This document shows positions 55,748-64,000 of a stretch of DNA of 64,000 nt, piece by piece. Source of the stretch: Paenibacillus amylolyticus (GTDB lineage: Bacteria; Bacillota; Bacilli; Paenibacillales; Paenibacillaceae); NCBI RefSeq assembly GCF_001570725.1, contig NZ_BCNV01000001.1, positions 3,410,001 to 3,474,000 of the forward strand. Reading direction: 5' to 3'. The notes below the pieces were generated by a model. It worked only from the letters and a program-made list of their open reading frames with translations. It was not told the DNA's origin and searched no databases. The stretch's first letter is position 1. Each line of letters opens with the position of its first letter. The position numbers and the translations under genes are program-made.

Positions 55748-55773
55748 CAAAAAAACCGCCACAAGGGCGGTTT
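55748..55773 (-). terminator. Terminator after YpuI-like gene
   Basis: AAACCGCC/GGCGGTTT stem with a five-base loop followed on the minus strand by TTTTTTTG; 32 bases past the stop. Confidence 0.9.
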
Positions 55774-55805
55774 CGTCCAATTTCATATTAAGGTTTAAAC
55801 GTTCA

Positions 55806-56312
55806 TTAAGCGTGATTACGTTGATTTTGCATACGGCGCTGAGTCAAGTAGTCACTTTCATAATATGCCAGATCATCGCGCAATTCTTCGTACGTTTTGG
55901 AAACCTCAAGAATGACATCCCGTACTGCACGGATTGGCTTGTCACGGAAACGAATGGCATCTTGTCCTGTGTAAGCGTATCTTCCATCTTCGGAATAACA
56001 TTCATTTTTGGGATAGAAAAAGCTGTTTACGCATTGGTGATACGTATTATAAAGAGCCTTTTCGGCAAAATCGACATCAAAGTTGGCACGACGCAGCACA
56101 ACGCCAAGTTTTTCGTAAGAAACTTCAGAAAAAACGAGCAAATGACGGAGATCTGAAAGAAATCCTTTGTAGAAGGCTGTTGATTCTTCCGTCTGATTCT
56201 GATCCAGTTCAGGCAAGGCATTTTCATTCAAAAATTTTTCAATCCGATCGATAGCCGGTTTTAACTTTTCCCTAGTTGACTCACATGTTTTCTGTACATT
56301 GGCTGCTGACAT
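55806..56312 (-). CDS. YpuI/DUF3907 family protein
   Basis: 168 residues, mainly helical and soluble. The conserved stretch VLRRANFDVDFAEKALYNTYHQCVNSFFYPKNECYSEDGRYAYTGQDAIRFRDKP matches the YpuI family as I remember it. The family is confined to Bacillales and has no assigned function. AAGGGGGAG precedes the ATG. Faces the subtilase gene across a 283-base gap in which I see nothing definite. Confidence 0.72.
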   Translation of the reverse strand: MSAANVQKTCESTREKLKPAIDRIEKFLNENALPELDQNQTEESTAFYKGFLSDLRHLLVFSEVSYEKLGVVLRRANFDVDFAEKALYNTYHQCVNSFFYPKNECYSEDGRYAYTGQDAIRFRDKPIRAVRDVILEVSKTYEELRDDLAYYESDYLTQRRMQNQRNHA

Positions 56313-56595
56313 AAAGGTAGCTCCCCCTTAAATAAGTCCTTACATATAGGTCGGCCAACGGTGGTTTTCCCCTGACCTTTGAATTCTCAGCTATAATCCT
56401 ACCATAAAAAGATGACGAGCGGTATCCCTTAATCATGCTTTCCGTTTCTGTCATTAAACATGCCTATTATACGCAGTTAGACTCGAACTCGCCTGCATAA
56501 AAATATCCGCTTTTTCTAACGATAGATATAACCAGTGACAACGATGAAGCACTGTTAATGATTGTCCAAAATGAACGAAGGAGGTTCCATCCACC

Positions 56596-58470
56596 ATGTC
56601 CAGACCGAAATGGATTAACTGGGCCCTTGCAGCTGGTGCGGGAGCACTCGCCCTCACGCTCCTGCTTCCAACATCCAATCGTCCCGAACCTAAGCCAAGT
56701 GCCCTGTCCGATTCTGCTCATGAAGAGCACACGAACAAGCAGCGTCTGAAAGTGCAGGATGTCAAAGCAACAGATCTCCTGACTCGCATGGATGCCAAGC
56801 AACATCTCAATATCATGTTGGAGAAAACCTCAACAATGACTGCCGCACAGGTTAATCGCTATGTGAATGATCTACAAAGTTCACATGAACATATCAGATC
56901 CATTCATCTCATGGGTACCAATGGCTCGTACAACAAGCCATTTGATCAGGCATCCCAGCAAGGCAGCAAACTAGAGCGACAGAAGCTTGACCATGCGCTG
57001 AATCTTGCCAAAAAAGCGGTAAATAAACGTCAAAGCTTCGAATCCTCTTCTTTCCCTTTGGGAAAAGAAAAGTACTTTGTTATGGGGCAACCCTCGAAAG
57101 ATGGCAAAAGAGCTGTGATTGCCTTGTTCAGTCAGAACGTCTTAAATGCTGTTGAACAACATCAGCGCAAAAATCTGCGTATGATCCCTTATCCGCGTGA
57201 AGGCAAGTTCAAAATTGAGTCTGTTCACCCGGATACGCTGAATGAAATCACAGTGAAAACCGGGCATGATAATGCCAACGCCAGTCATTTCTACGAAAAT
57301 GAAATTGTCATCCGTTTTCGGCAGGATCCCGGTGAACGGGATATGCGTATCATTAAATCTGATCTAAGAGCGCAATCTGCGCGTAAGCTGGGATACACGT
57401 ATGTTTTTCGGTCAGAACACATGAATTACAAGCAATTGCATAGCTATTTCGAAAGTAAATGGAATCCACTCTATATGGAACCCCACTACATGTATTTAAC
57501 CAATGACACCGTAACTGAACAAACCGATGTAACGATACCCAACGACATTTTGTTCTCCGATTATCAGTGGAACTTGCCTGCGATTGAGACGAACAGAGGT
57601 TGGAATATTACCAAAGGAAACAAAGATGTTATCGTTGCAGTGGTCGACACAGGTGTGGATATGAATCACCCTGACCTGAAGGGCAAGCTCCTTGAGGGCT
57701 ATAATGTGGTCGAGCCGGGAAGCCAGCCGATGGACGATGTGGGACATGGTACACACGTCGCAGGCATTATCGGCGCGATTGTCAACAATAATGAAGGCGT
57801 GGCAGGCATGAGTTGGTATAACAAGGTACTCCCTGTGAAGGTGCTGGACAACTCGGGGTCTGGAACCACGTATGCCGTTGCCGAAGGCATCATCTGGGCA
57901 GCGGATCATGGAGCTAAAGTCATCAACATGAGTCTCGGGAATTATGCTGATGCACAATTTCTTCATGATGCCATTAAATACGCTTTTGACCGCGATATCG
58001 TGCTGATTGCAGCAACAGGGAACGATAATACGGAGCGTCCAGGCTATCCTGCTGCCTATCCGGAAGTATTCGCCGTATCTGCTACGGACCCGGATATGAG
58101 CAAAGCGTCCTATTCCAATTACGGGGATTATGTGGATGTGATGGCTCCAGGGTCCAGTATCGCAAGTACGTATCCGGACAATCAGTACGCAGCTTTGTCT
58201 GGCACATCCATGGCTAGCCCGCATGTAGCCGCACTTGCAGGTTTGATTCGTTCCTTGAACCCGGATTTAACGAACACGGAAGTGATGGATCTGATGCGCC
58301 AAAGTGTCATTGACCTCGGTGATCCGGGTCACGATAAGTATTTCGGCTATGGGCAGATCGATGTCTACAAAGCACTGCAAGCCGCATCAGGCAACAGCGC
58401 ACCCTTACAGTTCTGGCCCCAGCATGTCAGACAACAAATGGATAATACGATGAAAAAGTATACCAAGTAG
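56596..58470 (+). CDS. Membrane-anchored subtilisin-like serine protease (S8)
   Basis: 624 residues. A signal-anchor helix lies at about 8-25. The next roughly 290 residues form an N-terminal region that is longer than a normal propeptide; residues about 234-300 (NEIVIRFRQDPGERDMRIIKSDLRA) look like an inhibitor-type prodomain. The catalytic domain (about 318-600) has D351 in VVDTGVDMNHPDL, H384 in GHGTHVAGIIGA, the oxyanion Asn476 in AATGND and S538 in SGTSMASPHVAALAGL. The stretch at 40-230 is unrecognised. Substrate unknown. Monocistronic, with AAGGAGG ahead of the ATG. Confidence 0.9.
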   Translation: MSRPKWINWALAAGAGALALTLLLPTSNRPEPKPSALSDSAHEEHTNKQRLKVQDVKATDLLTRMDAKQHLNIMLEKTSTMTAAQVNRYVNDLQSSHEHIRSIHLMGTNGSYNKPFDQASQQGSKLERQKLDHALNLAKKAVNKRQSFESSSFPLGKEKYFVMGQPSKDGKRAVIALFSQNVLNAVEQHQRKNLRMIPYPREGKFKIESVHPDTLNEITVKTGHDNANASHFYENEIVIRFRQDPGERDMRIIKSDLRAQSARKLGYTYVFRSEHMNYKQLHSYFESKWNPLYMEPHYMYLTNDTVTEQTDVTIPNDILFSDYQWNLPAIETNRGWNITKGNKDVIVAVVDTGVDMNHPDLKGKLLEGYNVVEPGSQPMDDVGHGTHVAGIIGAIVNNNEGVAGMSWYNKVLPVKVLDNSGSGTTYAVAEGIIWAADHGAKVINMSLGNYADAQFLHDAIKYAFDRDIVLIAATGNDNTERPGYPAAYPEVFAVSATDPDMSKASYSNYGDYVDVMAPGSSIASTYPDNQYAALSGTSMASPHVAALAGLIRSLNPDLTNTEVMDLMRQSVIDLGDPGHDKYFGYGQIDVYKALQAASGNSAPLQFWPQHVRQQMDNTMKKYTK

Positions 58471-58501
58471 TCGTCATGACTCAATTCTGTAAAAACACAA
58501 A

Positions 58502-58530
58502 AGCAGCTGCGCCCCGGGGCGTACGCTGCT
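58502..58530. terminator. Terminator between subtilase and CotD-like gene
   Basis: AGCAGC...GCTGCT and an inner GCGCCCC/GGGGCG form a compound stem between convergent genes, with TTTTGTG following on the minus strand and TCTTTGG on the plus strand. Confidence 0.65.
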
Positions 58531-58570
58531 CTTTGGTTTATATCCAAATTCCCCGGGGCACCCGCTGCGA

Positions 58571-58828
58571 TTAACGTTTGCGTGAAGTTGTGCGGGCTTT
58601 GCTTGATTTTTTCACGGATTTTTTCTTCGGATTATGGCTGGATACATAGCAAGGGTCTTCTTCTTTAACAACAACCGGGTACATGTGGTGGTGAATCGGA
58701 ACACAGTGATGTTTTTTGATAACTTCAATCGGGTGGATTACAGGTACGATTTGCGGGATGTAGTAATCCTCAACAACCTGGATCGGGTCACAGACAATCG
58801 GGCAAAGCGGTGGACAGTAATGGTTCAT
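58571..58828 (-). CDS. CotD-like spore coat protein
   Basis: 85 residues, rich in His, Pro, Val, Ile and Tyr, with MNHYCPPLCPIVCDPIQVV and repeated PVIHPIEVIKKHHCVPIHHHMYP, followed by a Lys/Arg/Ser-rich tail (KKSVKKSSKARTTSRKR). The CPP/HP spacing resembles the CotD family of inner-coat proteins. The basic tail is unlike Bacillus CotD. GGGAG precedes the ATG. Expected to be mother-cell expressed; I see no clear sigma-K promoter. Confidence 0.75.
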   Translation of the reverse strand: MNHYCPPLCPIVCDPIQVVEDYYIPQIVPVIHPIEVIKKHHCVPIHHHMYPVVVKEEDPCYVSSHNPKKKSVKKSSKARTTSRKR

Positions 58829-58913
58829 TCAAAACCAACTCCCTTTCTGGTGATACTATAACCTATTGCATCAGGCCGAAAGTGGATTGGATGTATGTCC
58901 ATACTCCGAAAAA

Positions 58914-60434
58914 TTATATGAGCGGTAGCCTGTCCGCCACTGCCCCACCCTGCCCAGGTGTTACTCTGTTAATGACTCCGCAGAGAACACGAAGCCCTTC
59001 ACACAAAAGCTCAACGCTCGTTACCGTGAAGCAGATGCGCAGACTTGAAGTATCCGTCTCCCCCACATAACAGGCGGAACCCGGCAGGAATGAGACCCCT
59101 GCGGCAAGTGACTGATGATGCAGCTCACGCATATCCAGACTACTCGGAAGTTGAAGCCACAGATTGAGTCCTCCCTCTGGCAAGCGCCAGTGTATACCCT
59201 CAGTAGCATGCTCTTCCAGCACCTCAGCTGCCGCACACAAGCGAGAATACAATTCATCCCTCAAGCGGGATACATAGGCCCCATACTGATTCTGAATAAA
59301 GGATTGCAGTGCCTTCTGTGTAAGCAGTGGGCTCCCCAAATCTGCCGTAGATTTCGCAGCCACAAGCCGAGTCAGTACGCTTCCGTCTGCAATGGCGCAG
59401 GCTATACGGCAACCGGGAGACAGCACCTTGCTGAAGCTTTTGATATACACCACATGACCTGTCCCATCCATGGATTTAATGGAAGCCGGGGGAGGATCAC
59501 GAAAATAAAGATCGGCAAATGGGTCATCCTCCAGAATGAGGCAATGATAGCTTTGCGCGAGATTCAGGAGCTGTGCTCGCCTTCTTGCACTCATCGTAAT
59601 CCCAGTCGGATTGTGATAGGTCGGAATTGTATAGATTAGCTTGGGCGGATAAGTGTCACATAAGCGGGTTAACAGATCAATACGCATGCCTTCGTCGTCC
59701 ATCGGAACCGTAATGATCTTTGCACCTCTGCTTGTAAACACATCAATGGCTCCGGTATAGCTTGGCGCTTCCATATACACTACATCCCCGGGTCCGACAA
59801 AAGTCCGTGCCACAAGATCAATCCCCTGTTGAGCACCGCTTGTAATTAACATGCGTTCAGGTGTCACCTGTAGGCCACGCTCGGCAAAATGTTCCGCAAA
59901 GATCTGTCTGAGTTCCCGATCTCCCTGAAAAGATCCATATGCCGCCATACGCTCTGCATGATCAGAGGAAAGCCGATAGGCACTGTCAATAATCTCGCGT
60001 GTAGGTAACAGTTCAGGCTGAATCGCTGACATATGAAGTTCATACCGTACTTGAGGTGACGTATCAAAATGTCTCCAGAGCTGTGCTCGCGGTAAATAGT
60101 CTACCAATGCCATTTGCCAATTCCATGGCGTACTGGATTCACTATTGCTATTTTTCCGCTGCGCTCGGTCCACATCCTCCCTCTGATCCGTGTGTAATGC
60201 CCCTCTGACATAACAACCTTTACCCTGGGAGCAGGTAATCAATTGAATCGCTTCGAGTTCAGCATAGGCCTTCGATACGGTGACCAGGCTGACACCCAGA
60301 TCCGTGGTCATTTTACGAACAGAAGGAAGTCGGGTTCCGGGTTCAATCAGTCCTGACCGGATGCGATCCGCAATCGTTAGCGCTATTTGCACGTACAATT
60401 TGGTACTGCTTCCCCTTTTTAATTCAATATGCAT
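58914..60434 (-). CDS. MocR-type GntR/aminotransferase regulator
   Basis: 506 residues in two parts. Residues 1-75 are a winged helix of the GntR family (KLYVQIALTIADRIRSGLIEPGTRLPSVRKMTTDLGVSLVTVSKAYAELE). Residues 110-506 are a fold-type-I aminotransferase domain with the PLP lysine in YIKSFSKVLSPGCRIACAIA and YTIPTYHNPTGITMSARRR. MocR proteins sense PLP or amino acids and control adjacent metabolic genes. The aminotransferase facing it is the obvious target. ATG at 60434 after GGGGGGAG. Whether it also catalyses a reaction cannot be told. Confidence 0.92.
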   Translation of the reverse strand: MHIELKRGSSTKLYVQIALTIADRIRSGLIEPGTRLPSVRKMTTDLGVSLVTVSKAYAELEAIQLITCSQGKGCYVRGALHTDQREDVDRAQRKNSNSESSTPWNWQMALVDYLPRAQLWRHFDTSPQVRYELHMSAIQPELLPTREIIDSAYRLSSDHAERMAAYGSFQGDRELRQIFAEHFAERGLQVTPERMLITSGAQQGIDLVARTFVGPGDVVYMEAPSYTGAIDVFTSRGAKIITVPMDDEGMRIDLLTRLCDTYPPKLIYTIPTYHNPTGITMSARRRAQLLNLAQSYHCLILEDDPFADLYFRDPPPASIKSMDGTGHVVYIKSFSKVLSPGCRIACAIADGSVLTRLVAAKSTADLGSPLLTQKALQSFIQNQYGAYVSRLRDELYSRLCAAAEVLEEHATEGIHWRLPEGGLNLWLQLPSSLDMRELHHQSLAAGVSFLPGSACYVGETDTSSLRICFTVTSVELLCEGLRVLCGVINRVTPGQGGAVADRLPLI

Positions 60435-60448
60435 GCGTGCTCCCCCCA

Positions 60449-60528
60449 ACTGTTATGATCTTCATTTTACTGTTATAGTGCAGTCCGTCTATTATAGTTT
60501 ATAATATCAGTATAACAGTGAATAACAG
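60449..60528. promoter_or_regulatory. Divergent control region with MocR-type repeats
   Basis: ACTGTTAT occurs at 60449 and again exactly 20 bases later at 60469. The inverse, ATAACAGT/ATAACAG, occurs at 60512 and 60522. Between them are TATAAT at 60500-60505 facing the aminotransferase and TATAAT on the minus strand at 60496-60491 facing the regulator, so the two promoters overlap back to back. Neither has a good -35. Direct repeats one or two helical turns apart, with weak -35 elements, are typical of MocR-activated promoters. Confidence 0.62.
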
Positions 60529-60542
60529 GAGATGAGAATAAC

Positions 60543-61772
60543 ATGAGTATCCCTTGGTCCAAAATGGCACAAAACACCCCGTCCTCTGTCGTTCGCGACA
60601 TGCTCCAGGCCGCTCAGGCACCTGGAATGATCTCACTAGCCGGTGGATTACCAGCGCAGACTTCATTCCCGCTGGAAGCTATCCGCGTTGCATATGAAAA
60701 AGTATTTATGAGCGGAGCAGCCGCTCTTCAATATGCGGAGACTGAAGGTTACCGTCCTCTTCGCGCCAAAATCGCCGAGCGTCTTGAATCCAAAGGCATT
60801 CCTGCTTCACCCGACCACATGCTCCTCACGACGGGTTCACAGCAATCCATTGACTTGGTCTGTCGCATCCTTCTTGATCCGGGTGACCGCGTACTGGTTG
60901 AATCACCTACCTACCTCGCTGCCCTGCAAGTTATTCATTCCTATCAGGCTGAATCTCACGGCGTAGCCTGTGATGATCACGGCATGTTGCCTGAATCTCT
61001 GGAGGAACAGCTCCAGCTGCATCGTCCAAAGCTCGTCTATATCAACCCAACGTTCTCCAATCCTACGGGTAAAGTATGGTCACGAGAAAGACGTCAGCAG
61101 GCTGTGGACCTATGCCGCAAGTATGGTGTACTCATCCTCGAAGATGATCCCTATGGCGAAATTCGGTTCAATCCGGAGCAATTGGATGTCCCTGCTCTCG
61201 CAGAATTGGATGCGGCATCCTATGAAGGCCCTTCTAATGTCGTTTACACCAGTACGTTCTCCAAAACGGTAGCACCGGGTCTTCGTACGGGTTGGATTCT
61301 TGCAGCTCCCGATATTGTCAAAATGGCAGCACGGGCTAAACAGGGTGCCGACTTGCATTCCAGCAGCATCGACCAAAGAGCTCTTCACGCACTGCTTGAA
61401 TCTTTCGATCTGGATGCGCATATCCGCCAGATTTCAGAGGATTACGAAAAACGCATGAAAACACTGACGACTCTTATGGCAGCCAAAGCATGGGAAGGCA
61501 TCTCGTGGAATTCACCACAAGGTGGCATGTTCTTGTGGCTGCAATTGCCTGAAGGCATGCTTGCAAGCAATTTGTTCACTTACGGTATTCAGGAGAAAGT
61601 GTGCATTGTCCCGGGTGATTCCTTCTATGCGGGTACACCGGAGCTAAACCGCATGCGGATCAACTTCACGCATACGGATCCCGAGCTACTCCCGGAAGCT
61701 GTAGAACGAATGGATCGCGCCATTCAACGCTGGCATGCTTCGTTAACATCGGACAGTGTCGTTACACTGTAA
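60543..61772 (+). CDS. PLP-dependent aminotransferase, 2-aminoadipate/LysN-like
   Basis: 409 residues of aminotransferase class I/II without a DNA-binding domain. PLP lysine in YTSTFSKTVAPGLRTGWILA; cofactor-phosphate region TTGSQQSIDLVCRILLDPGDRVLVE; INPTFSNPTGKVWSRERR; closing RMRINFTHTDPELL with the substrate Arg. It resembles 2-aminoadipate and branched/aromatic aminotransferases; the amino donor cannot be fixed from sequence. Divergent from the MocR regulator with a shared repeat-bearing control region, so its expression probably follows amino-acid or PLP status. Confidence 0.88.
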   Translation: MSIPWSKMAQNTPSSVVRDMLQAAQAPGMISLAGGLPAQTSFPLEAIRVAYEKVFMSGAAALQYAETEGYRPLRAKIAERLESKGIPASPDHMLLTTGSQQSIDLVCRILLDPGDRVLVESPTYLAALQVIHSYQAESHGVACDDHGMLPESLEEQLQLHRPKLVYINPTFSNPTGKVWSRERRQQAVDLCRKYGVLILEDDPYGEIRFNPEQLDVPALAELDAASYEGPSNVVYTSTFSKTVAPGLRTGWILAAPDIVKMAARAKQGADLHSSSIDQRALHALLESFDLDAHIRQISEDYEKRMKTLTTLMAAKAWEGISWNSPQGGMFLWLQLPEGMLASNLFTYGIQEKVCIVPGDSFYAGTPELNRMRINFTHTDPELLPEAVERMDRAIQRWHASLTSDSVVTL

Positions 61773-61838
61773 TGAACTGTCATGAACGTTTCGCTATTTA
61801 TTAGCGTATGAAGGTTAAATAACTTGATATGAGAAACA

Positions 61839-61887
61839 AAAATAAGGCGGCAGGCCCGAGAATCTCGGAACTGCCGCCTTATTTTTA
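61839..61887. terminator. Terminator between aminotransferase and rnpB
   Basis: AAATAAGGCGGCAG pairs with CTGCCGCCTTATTT, extended by an inner CCGAG/CTCGG, giving one of the strongest stems in the window, with TTTTTAT on the plus strand. It can serve both the rightward aminotransferase and the leftward rnpB, though it is 145 bases past the latter. I see nothing else in 61888-62029. Confidence 0.85.
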
Positions 61888-62029
61888 TAGAACCTGTTAT
61901 CAACAGGAGTTATGTTTTTTTCAGATGTTCATGGGTCCTTCTGATCAGTCAGGCCATCGAATGATTCATACGAGTTGTCCTCGACTGATAGGTGGACTAC
62001 ATTGTGTTGCTTTAGTGTTGTTGCAGTTA

Positions 62030-62440
62030 GGAAAGCTTACCGTAAGCCGGGTTCTGTGCTCTTCGTGGTTCATACGGGAACTACCCTCCCACCAGAAGCG
62101 ACAATCATCTATCTAGGCCATACATTGCTGTACAGCTCAAGCGACCAACCTAGACACACCTCGGGCTAAGGTTGCCTCCTCCGAAAAGGCGGCTGTGTCC
62201 CATTAGGTCTTGCTCCAGATGGGGTTTACCAGGAACGAAGTCACCAGCGTTCCTCGGGGTCTCTTACACCTCGGTTCCATCCTTGCCTGTGCCGGAGAAT
62301 CCGGCCATCGGCGGTCCATTTCTGTGGCACTATCCTTCAACTCGCGCTGACTGGACGTTATCCAGCATCCTGCCCTGTGGAGCCCGGACTTTCCTCTCGT
62401 GGCAACAAAGGCCACCAGCGATTGTCTGTCAAACTTTCCG
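62030..62440 (-). ncRNA. rnpB: RNase P RNA, class A-like
   Basis: The catalytic RNA that removes 5' leaders from tRNA precursors. On the minus strand the conserved blocks occur in order: GAGGAAAGTCCGGGCTCCAC, GACCGCCGATGGCC, GGTAAACCCCATCTGGAGCAAG, TGGCCTAGATAGATGATTGTC and, near the end, ACAGAACCCGGCTTA. Ends GGAAAGTTTGAC and GGTAAGCTTTCC pair as stem P1. These blocks match the class A (E. coli-like) pattern; Bacillus subtilis has class B with GTCCATGCTCGC and ACAGAACGTTAGACC instead. About 411 bases; the 5' end may be a few bases further out. Confidence 0.95.
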
Positions 62441-62453
62441 AACAACATTACAT

Positions 62454-62482
62454 AGTATACAGGCATTTGGGTTCCCAGACAA
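62454..62482 (-). promoter_or_regulatory. Sigma-A promoter of rnpB
   Basis: Minus-strand TTGTCT (62482-62477) and TATACT (62459-62454) with a 17-base spacer, placing the start of transcription near 62447, a few bases before stem P1. Confidence 0.75.
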
Positions 62483-62519
62483 GCTTAATATTACTGGGAA
62501 TCGCACAGCAACTGTCTTT

Positions 62520-63635
62520 TTAGATAAACTGGAATACTTCCGTATTTACCTCTGAAGCTGTAACTTGCGTATCATATCGTTTATCTTGCAAACGGGAACG
62601 AAGCCAATCGGCTGTTTTCGGTTTCATAATCTTTTCGGAATTATGTCCCGGGTCGATGATACACATGCCGGCCATCAACGCATCATGAGCCGTGTGATAA
62701 TCGATATCCCCCGTCACAATAACATCCGCGCCTTTGAAGCGAGCCGTAAGCGCGTAACGGCTGCCAGAGCCGCCAAGAACCGCTGCTTTTTTGATTGGTT
62801 TGTTCAGATCCCCTACTACACGCACATGAGGAACATTAAATTGGGTCTTAACGACCTCCACGAGCTCACCTAATGTCTTAGGCTCCCTAAGGGGTCCCAA
62901 GCGTCCCAGACCGAGCGTACGCCCTTTTAAATCCATTGCATAGAGGTCATACGCCACTTCTTCATACGGGTGAGCCTTAAGCATCGCCTGAACAACCTTA
63001 CTCCGCAGGCTTTGAGGCACAATGGTCTCAATCCGCATTTCTTCTACACGTTCCATCTGCCCCTGGGTACCAATAAACGGCTGTGTCCCTTCACCTGGTA
63101 CAAATGTTCCTGTACCTTCTGTGTTGAAGCTGCACTTGTTGTATTGACCGATACTCCCCGCTCCGGCTTCCAGAATGGCTTGAAGAACCTGTTCATGATG
63201 CGTGCGAGGTACAAATACAGCCAGCTTGTACAGATGATCTGTGTGTACATCCTCCAGCGATTCTTTACTCTCGATGCCGAGTGCCTCGGCCATCCAGTCA
63301 TTCATGCCACCTTCGGCTACGTCCAGGTTCGTATGACTGATATAGACAGCGATATCATGCTTAATCAGTTTTTCATACAATTTACCCATAGGGGTATCCG
63401 TACTAAGTGACTTAACCGGTCGGAAAATGATGGCATGATGCGCGATAATCAGATTGGCTCCGATGCGAATCGCTTCGTCCACCACTTCATCCGTCACATC
63501 CAAAGCCACAAGAACGTGACTAATTTCTTTTTGCAAACTGCCCAGCTGCAGACCAATGCGGTCGTCCGGCACAGCCAGATGTTTCGGAGCGAGCTGCTCC
63601 ATCAGTTGAATTACAGTTTGACCTTTGGCAAACAT
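62520..63635 (-). CDS. Nif3-like dinuclear metal-binding protein (YqfO)
   Basis: 371 residues, the long form. The split NIF3 domain has GLQLGS, IIAHHAIIFRPVKSL and, near the end, VIVTGDIDYHTAHDALMAGMCIIDPGHNSEK, supplying His/Asp/Glu ligands for two metals. An inserted CutA-like domain (about 130-235, YKLAVFVPRTHHEQVLQAILEAGAGSIGQYNKCSF to KAHPYEEVAYDLY) is typical of Bacillus YqfO. Proposed relatives act as GTP cyclohydrolase-like or metal-dependent enzymes; the role is open. ATG overlaps the trmK end by 25 bases and has AAGGAGG upstream, so the pair is co-transcribed. Confidence 0.93.
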   Translation of the reverse strand: MFAKGQTVIQLMEQLAPKHLAVPDDRIGLQLGSLQKEISHVLVALDVTDEVVDEAIRIGANLIIAHHAIIFRPVKSLSTDTPMGKLYEKLIKHDIAVYISHTNLDVAEGGMNDWMAEALGIESKESLEDVHTDHLYKLAVFVPRTHHEQVLQAILEAGAGSIGQYNKCSFNTEGTGTFVPGEGTQPFIGTQGQMERVEEMRIETIVPQSLRSKVVQAMLKAHPYEEVAYDLYAMDLKGRTLGLGRLGPLREPKTLGELVEVVKTQFNVPHVRVVGDLNKPIKKAAVLGGSGSRYALTARFKGADVIVTGDIDYHTAHDALMAGMCIIDPGHNSEKIMKPKTADWLRSRLQDKRYDTQVTASEVNTEVFQFI

Positions 63636-64000
63636 GCCAAAACCTCCTTCAAGTTTGCGATCAGACGCTCGACCTCAGCCGCCTTGTCCCGGGAAGAATC
63701 CTGATCGGATTTGGAGATGGAGTTAACAACCCCTTGCAGCTTGACGATCTCACTTTCCCATTTGGCAAAAAACACATCCGTTGGACGATCCACCAAATAA
63801 GGTCCCATCCGCAGCAGCAAATCTTCCGTCAATTCTACCCCGCCTTGAAGCGGACGTGCACGATATACCTCAATATTTGCAATCGGGCTTACGGATTGTG
63901 GCATCGCCGTGATAATTTCATAGAGCTTACCGTCTTCTTCAAGCAACTGTTCTGCTACAACTACCCAATTATGCTCCAACAACCAGCGTCTGAGGATATC
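63611..64000 (-). CDS. trmK: tRNA (adenine-22-N1)-methyltransferase TrmK, C-terminal part
   Basis: The last 129 residues; the start and the SAM-binding Rossmann half lie beyond the right edge. The visible part begins DILRRWLLEHNWVVVAEQLLEEDGKLYEIITA, which matches the end of the catalytic domain of TrmK/YqfN. A helical C-terminal domain follows (KWESEIVKLQGVVNSISKSDQDSS). TrmK methylates A22 in certain tRNAs. The pairing with yqfO, with overlapping ends, is the conserved Bacillales arrangement and supports the call. Confidence 0.88.
   Translation of the reverse strand, partial: DILRRWLLEHNWVVVAEQLLEEDGKLYEIITAMPQSVSPIANIEVYRARPLQGGVELTEDLLLRMGPYLVDRPTDVFFAKWESEIVKLQGVVNSISKSDQDSSRDKAAEVERLIANLKEVLACLPKVKL

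Noticed and set aside
62172..62555. Open frames on both strands over 62172-62555
   Set aside because: They lie within the RNase P RNA gene, which explains the sequence conservation.
1..64000. CRISPR arrays, tRNA or rRNA genes, prophage or defence systems
   Set aside because: I found no regularly spaced short repeats, no tRNA-like cloverleaf and no phage, restriction or toxin-antitoxin gene; gene order is standard Bacillales core.

Overview
This window is core chromosome from a spore-forming Gram-positive bacterium of the Paenibacillus type. The evidence is the complete mraZ-to-divIVA division and cell-wall cluster with the sporulation genes spoVD, spoVE, spoIIGA, sigE and sigG inside it, further sporulation genes (ymxH-like, rsfA-like, yhcN/ylaJ-like, cotD-like), bacillithiol synthesis, TTG/GTG starts with strong AGGAGG-type ribosome sites, and moderate GC. 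I see no prophage, transposase gene, CRISPR array, tRNA or rRNA.

Layout. Bases 1-425 hold an isoleucine T-box leader for an ileS gene lying off the left edge. Bases 426-4852 are the ylm operon read leftwards: ymxH/ylmC, pgeF, ylmE, sepF, ylmG, ylmH, divIVA. Bases 5026-27882 are sigG, sigE, spoIIGA and the dcw cluster, all leftwards: mraZ, rsmH, ftsL, pbpB, spoVD, murE, murF, mraY, murD, spoVE, murG, murB, murA, divIB, ftsA, ftsZ. Together these genes make lipid II, flip and polymerise it at the septum, build the Z-ring, and then switch the mother cell and forespore programmes. Bases 28156-31097 are a bshC-ahcY thiol/SAM-recycling operon. Bases 31255-36791 are an oligopeptide ABC transporter with a fused OppD-OppF ATPase. 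Bases 36945-46765 carry panE, an RsfA-like regulator and a set of small sporulation and envelope genes, followed by the ylaH/LCP/ylaL/ylaJ/phoH group. typA, two divergent terC-like genes, a cysteine desulfurase-thiI pair, a lytic transglycosylase, a YpuI-like protein, a membrane-anchored subtilase, a CotD-like coat protein, a MocR regulator facing an aminotransferase, RNase P RNA, nif3/yqfO and the end of trmK fill the rest.

Regulation that can be read directly: the ileS T-box with promoter and terminator; 10-bp-periodic MraZ boxes ahead of mraZ; a sigma-H-type promoter ahead of ftsA; good sigma-A promoters for bshC, typA and rnpB; MocR-type repeats between the aminotransferase and its regulator; and about a dozen intrinsic terminators.

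The least ordinary content is non-coding. Two about 93% identical 167-bp elements with terminal inverted repeats lie 39 kb apart, each starting directly after a stop codon, one of them inside the ylm operon. A different 255-bp element with its own terminal inverted repeats sits behind typA. The RNase P RNA looks like the ancestral class A fold rather than the class B fold usual in Bacillus. I did not find a new defence or metabolic system.
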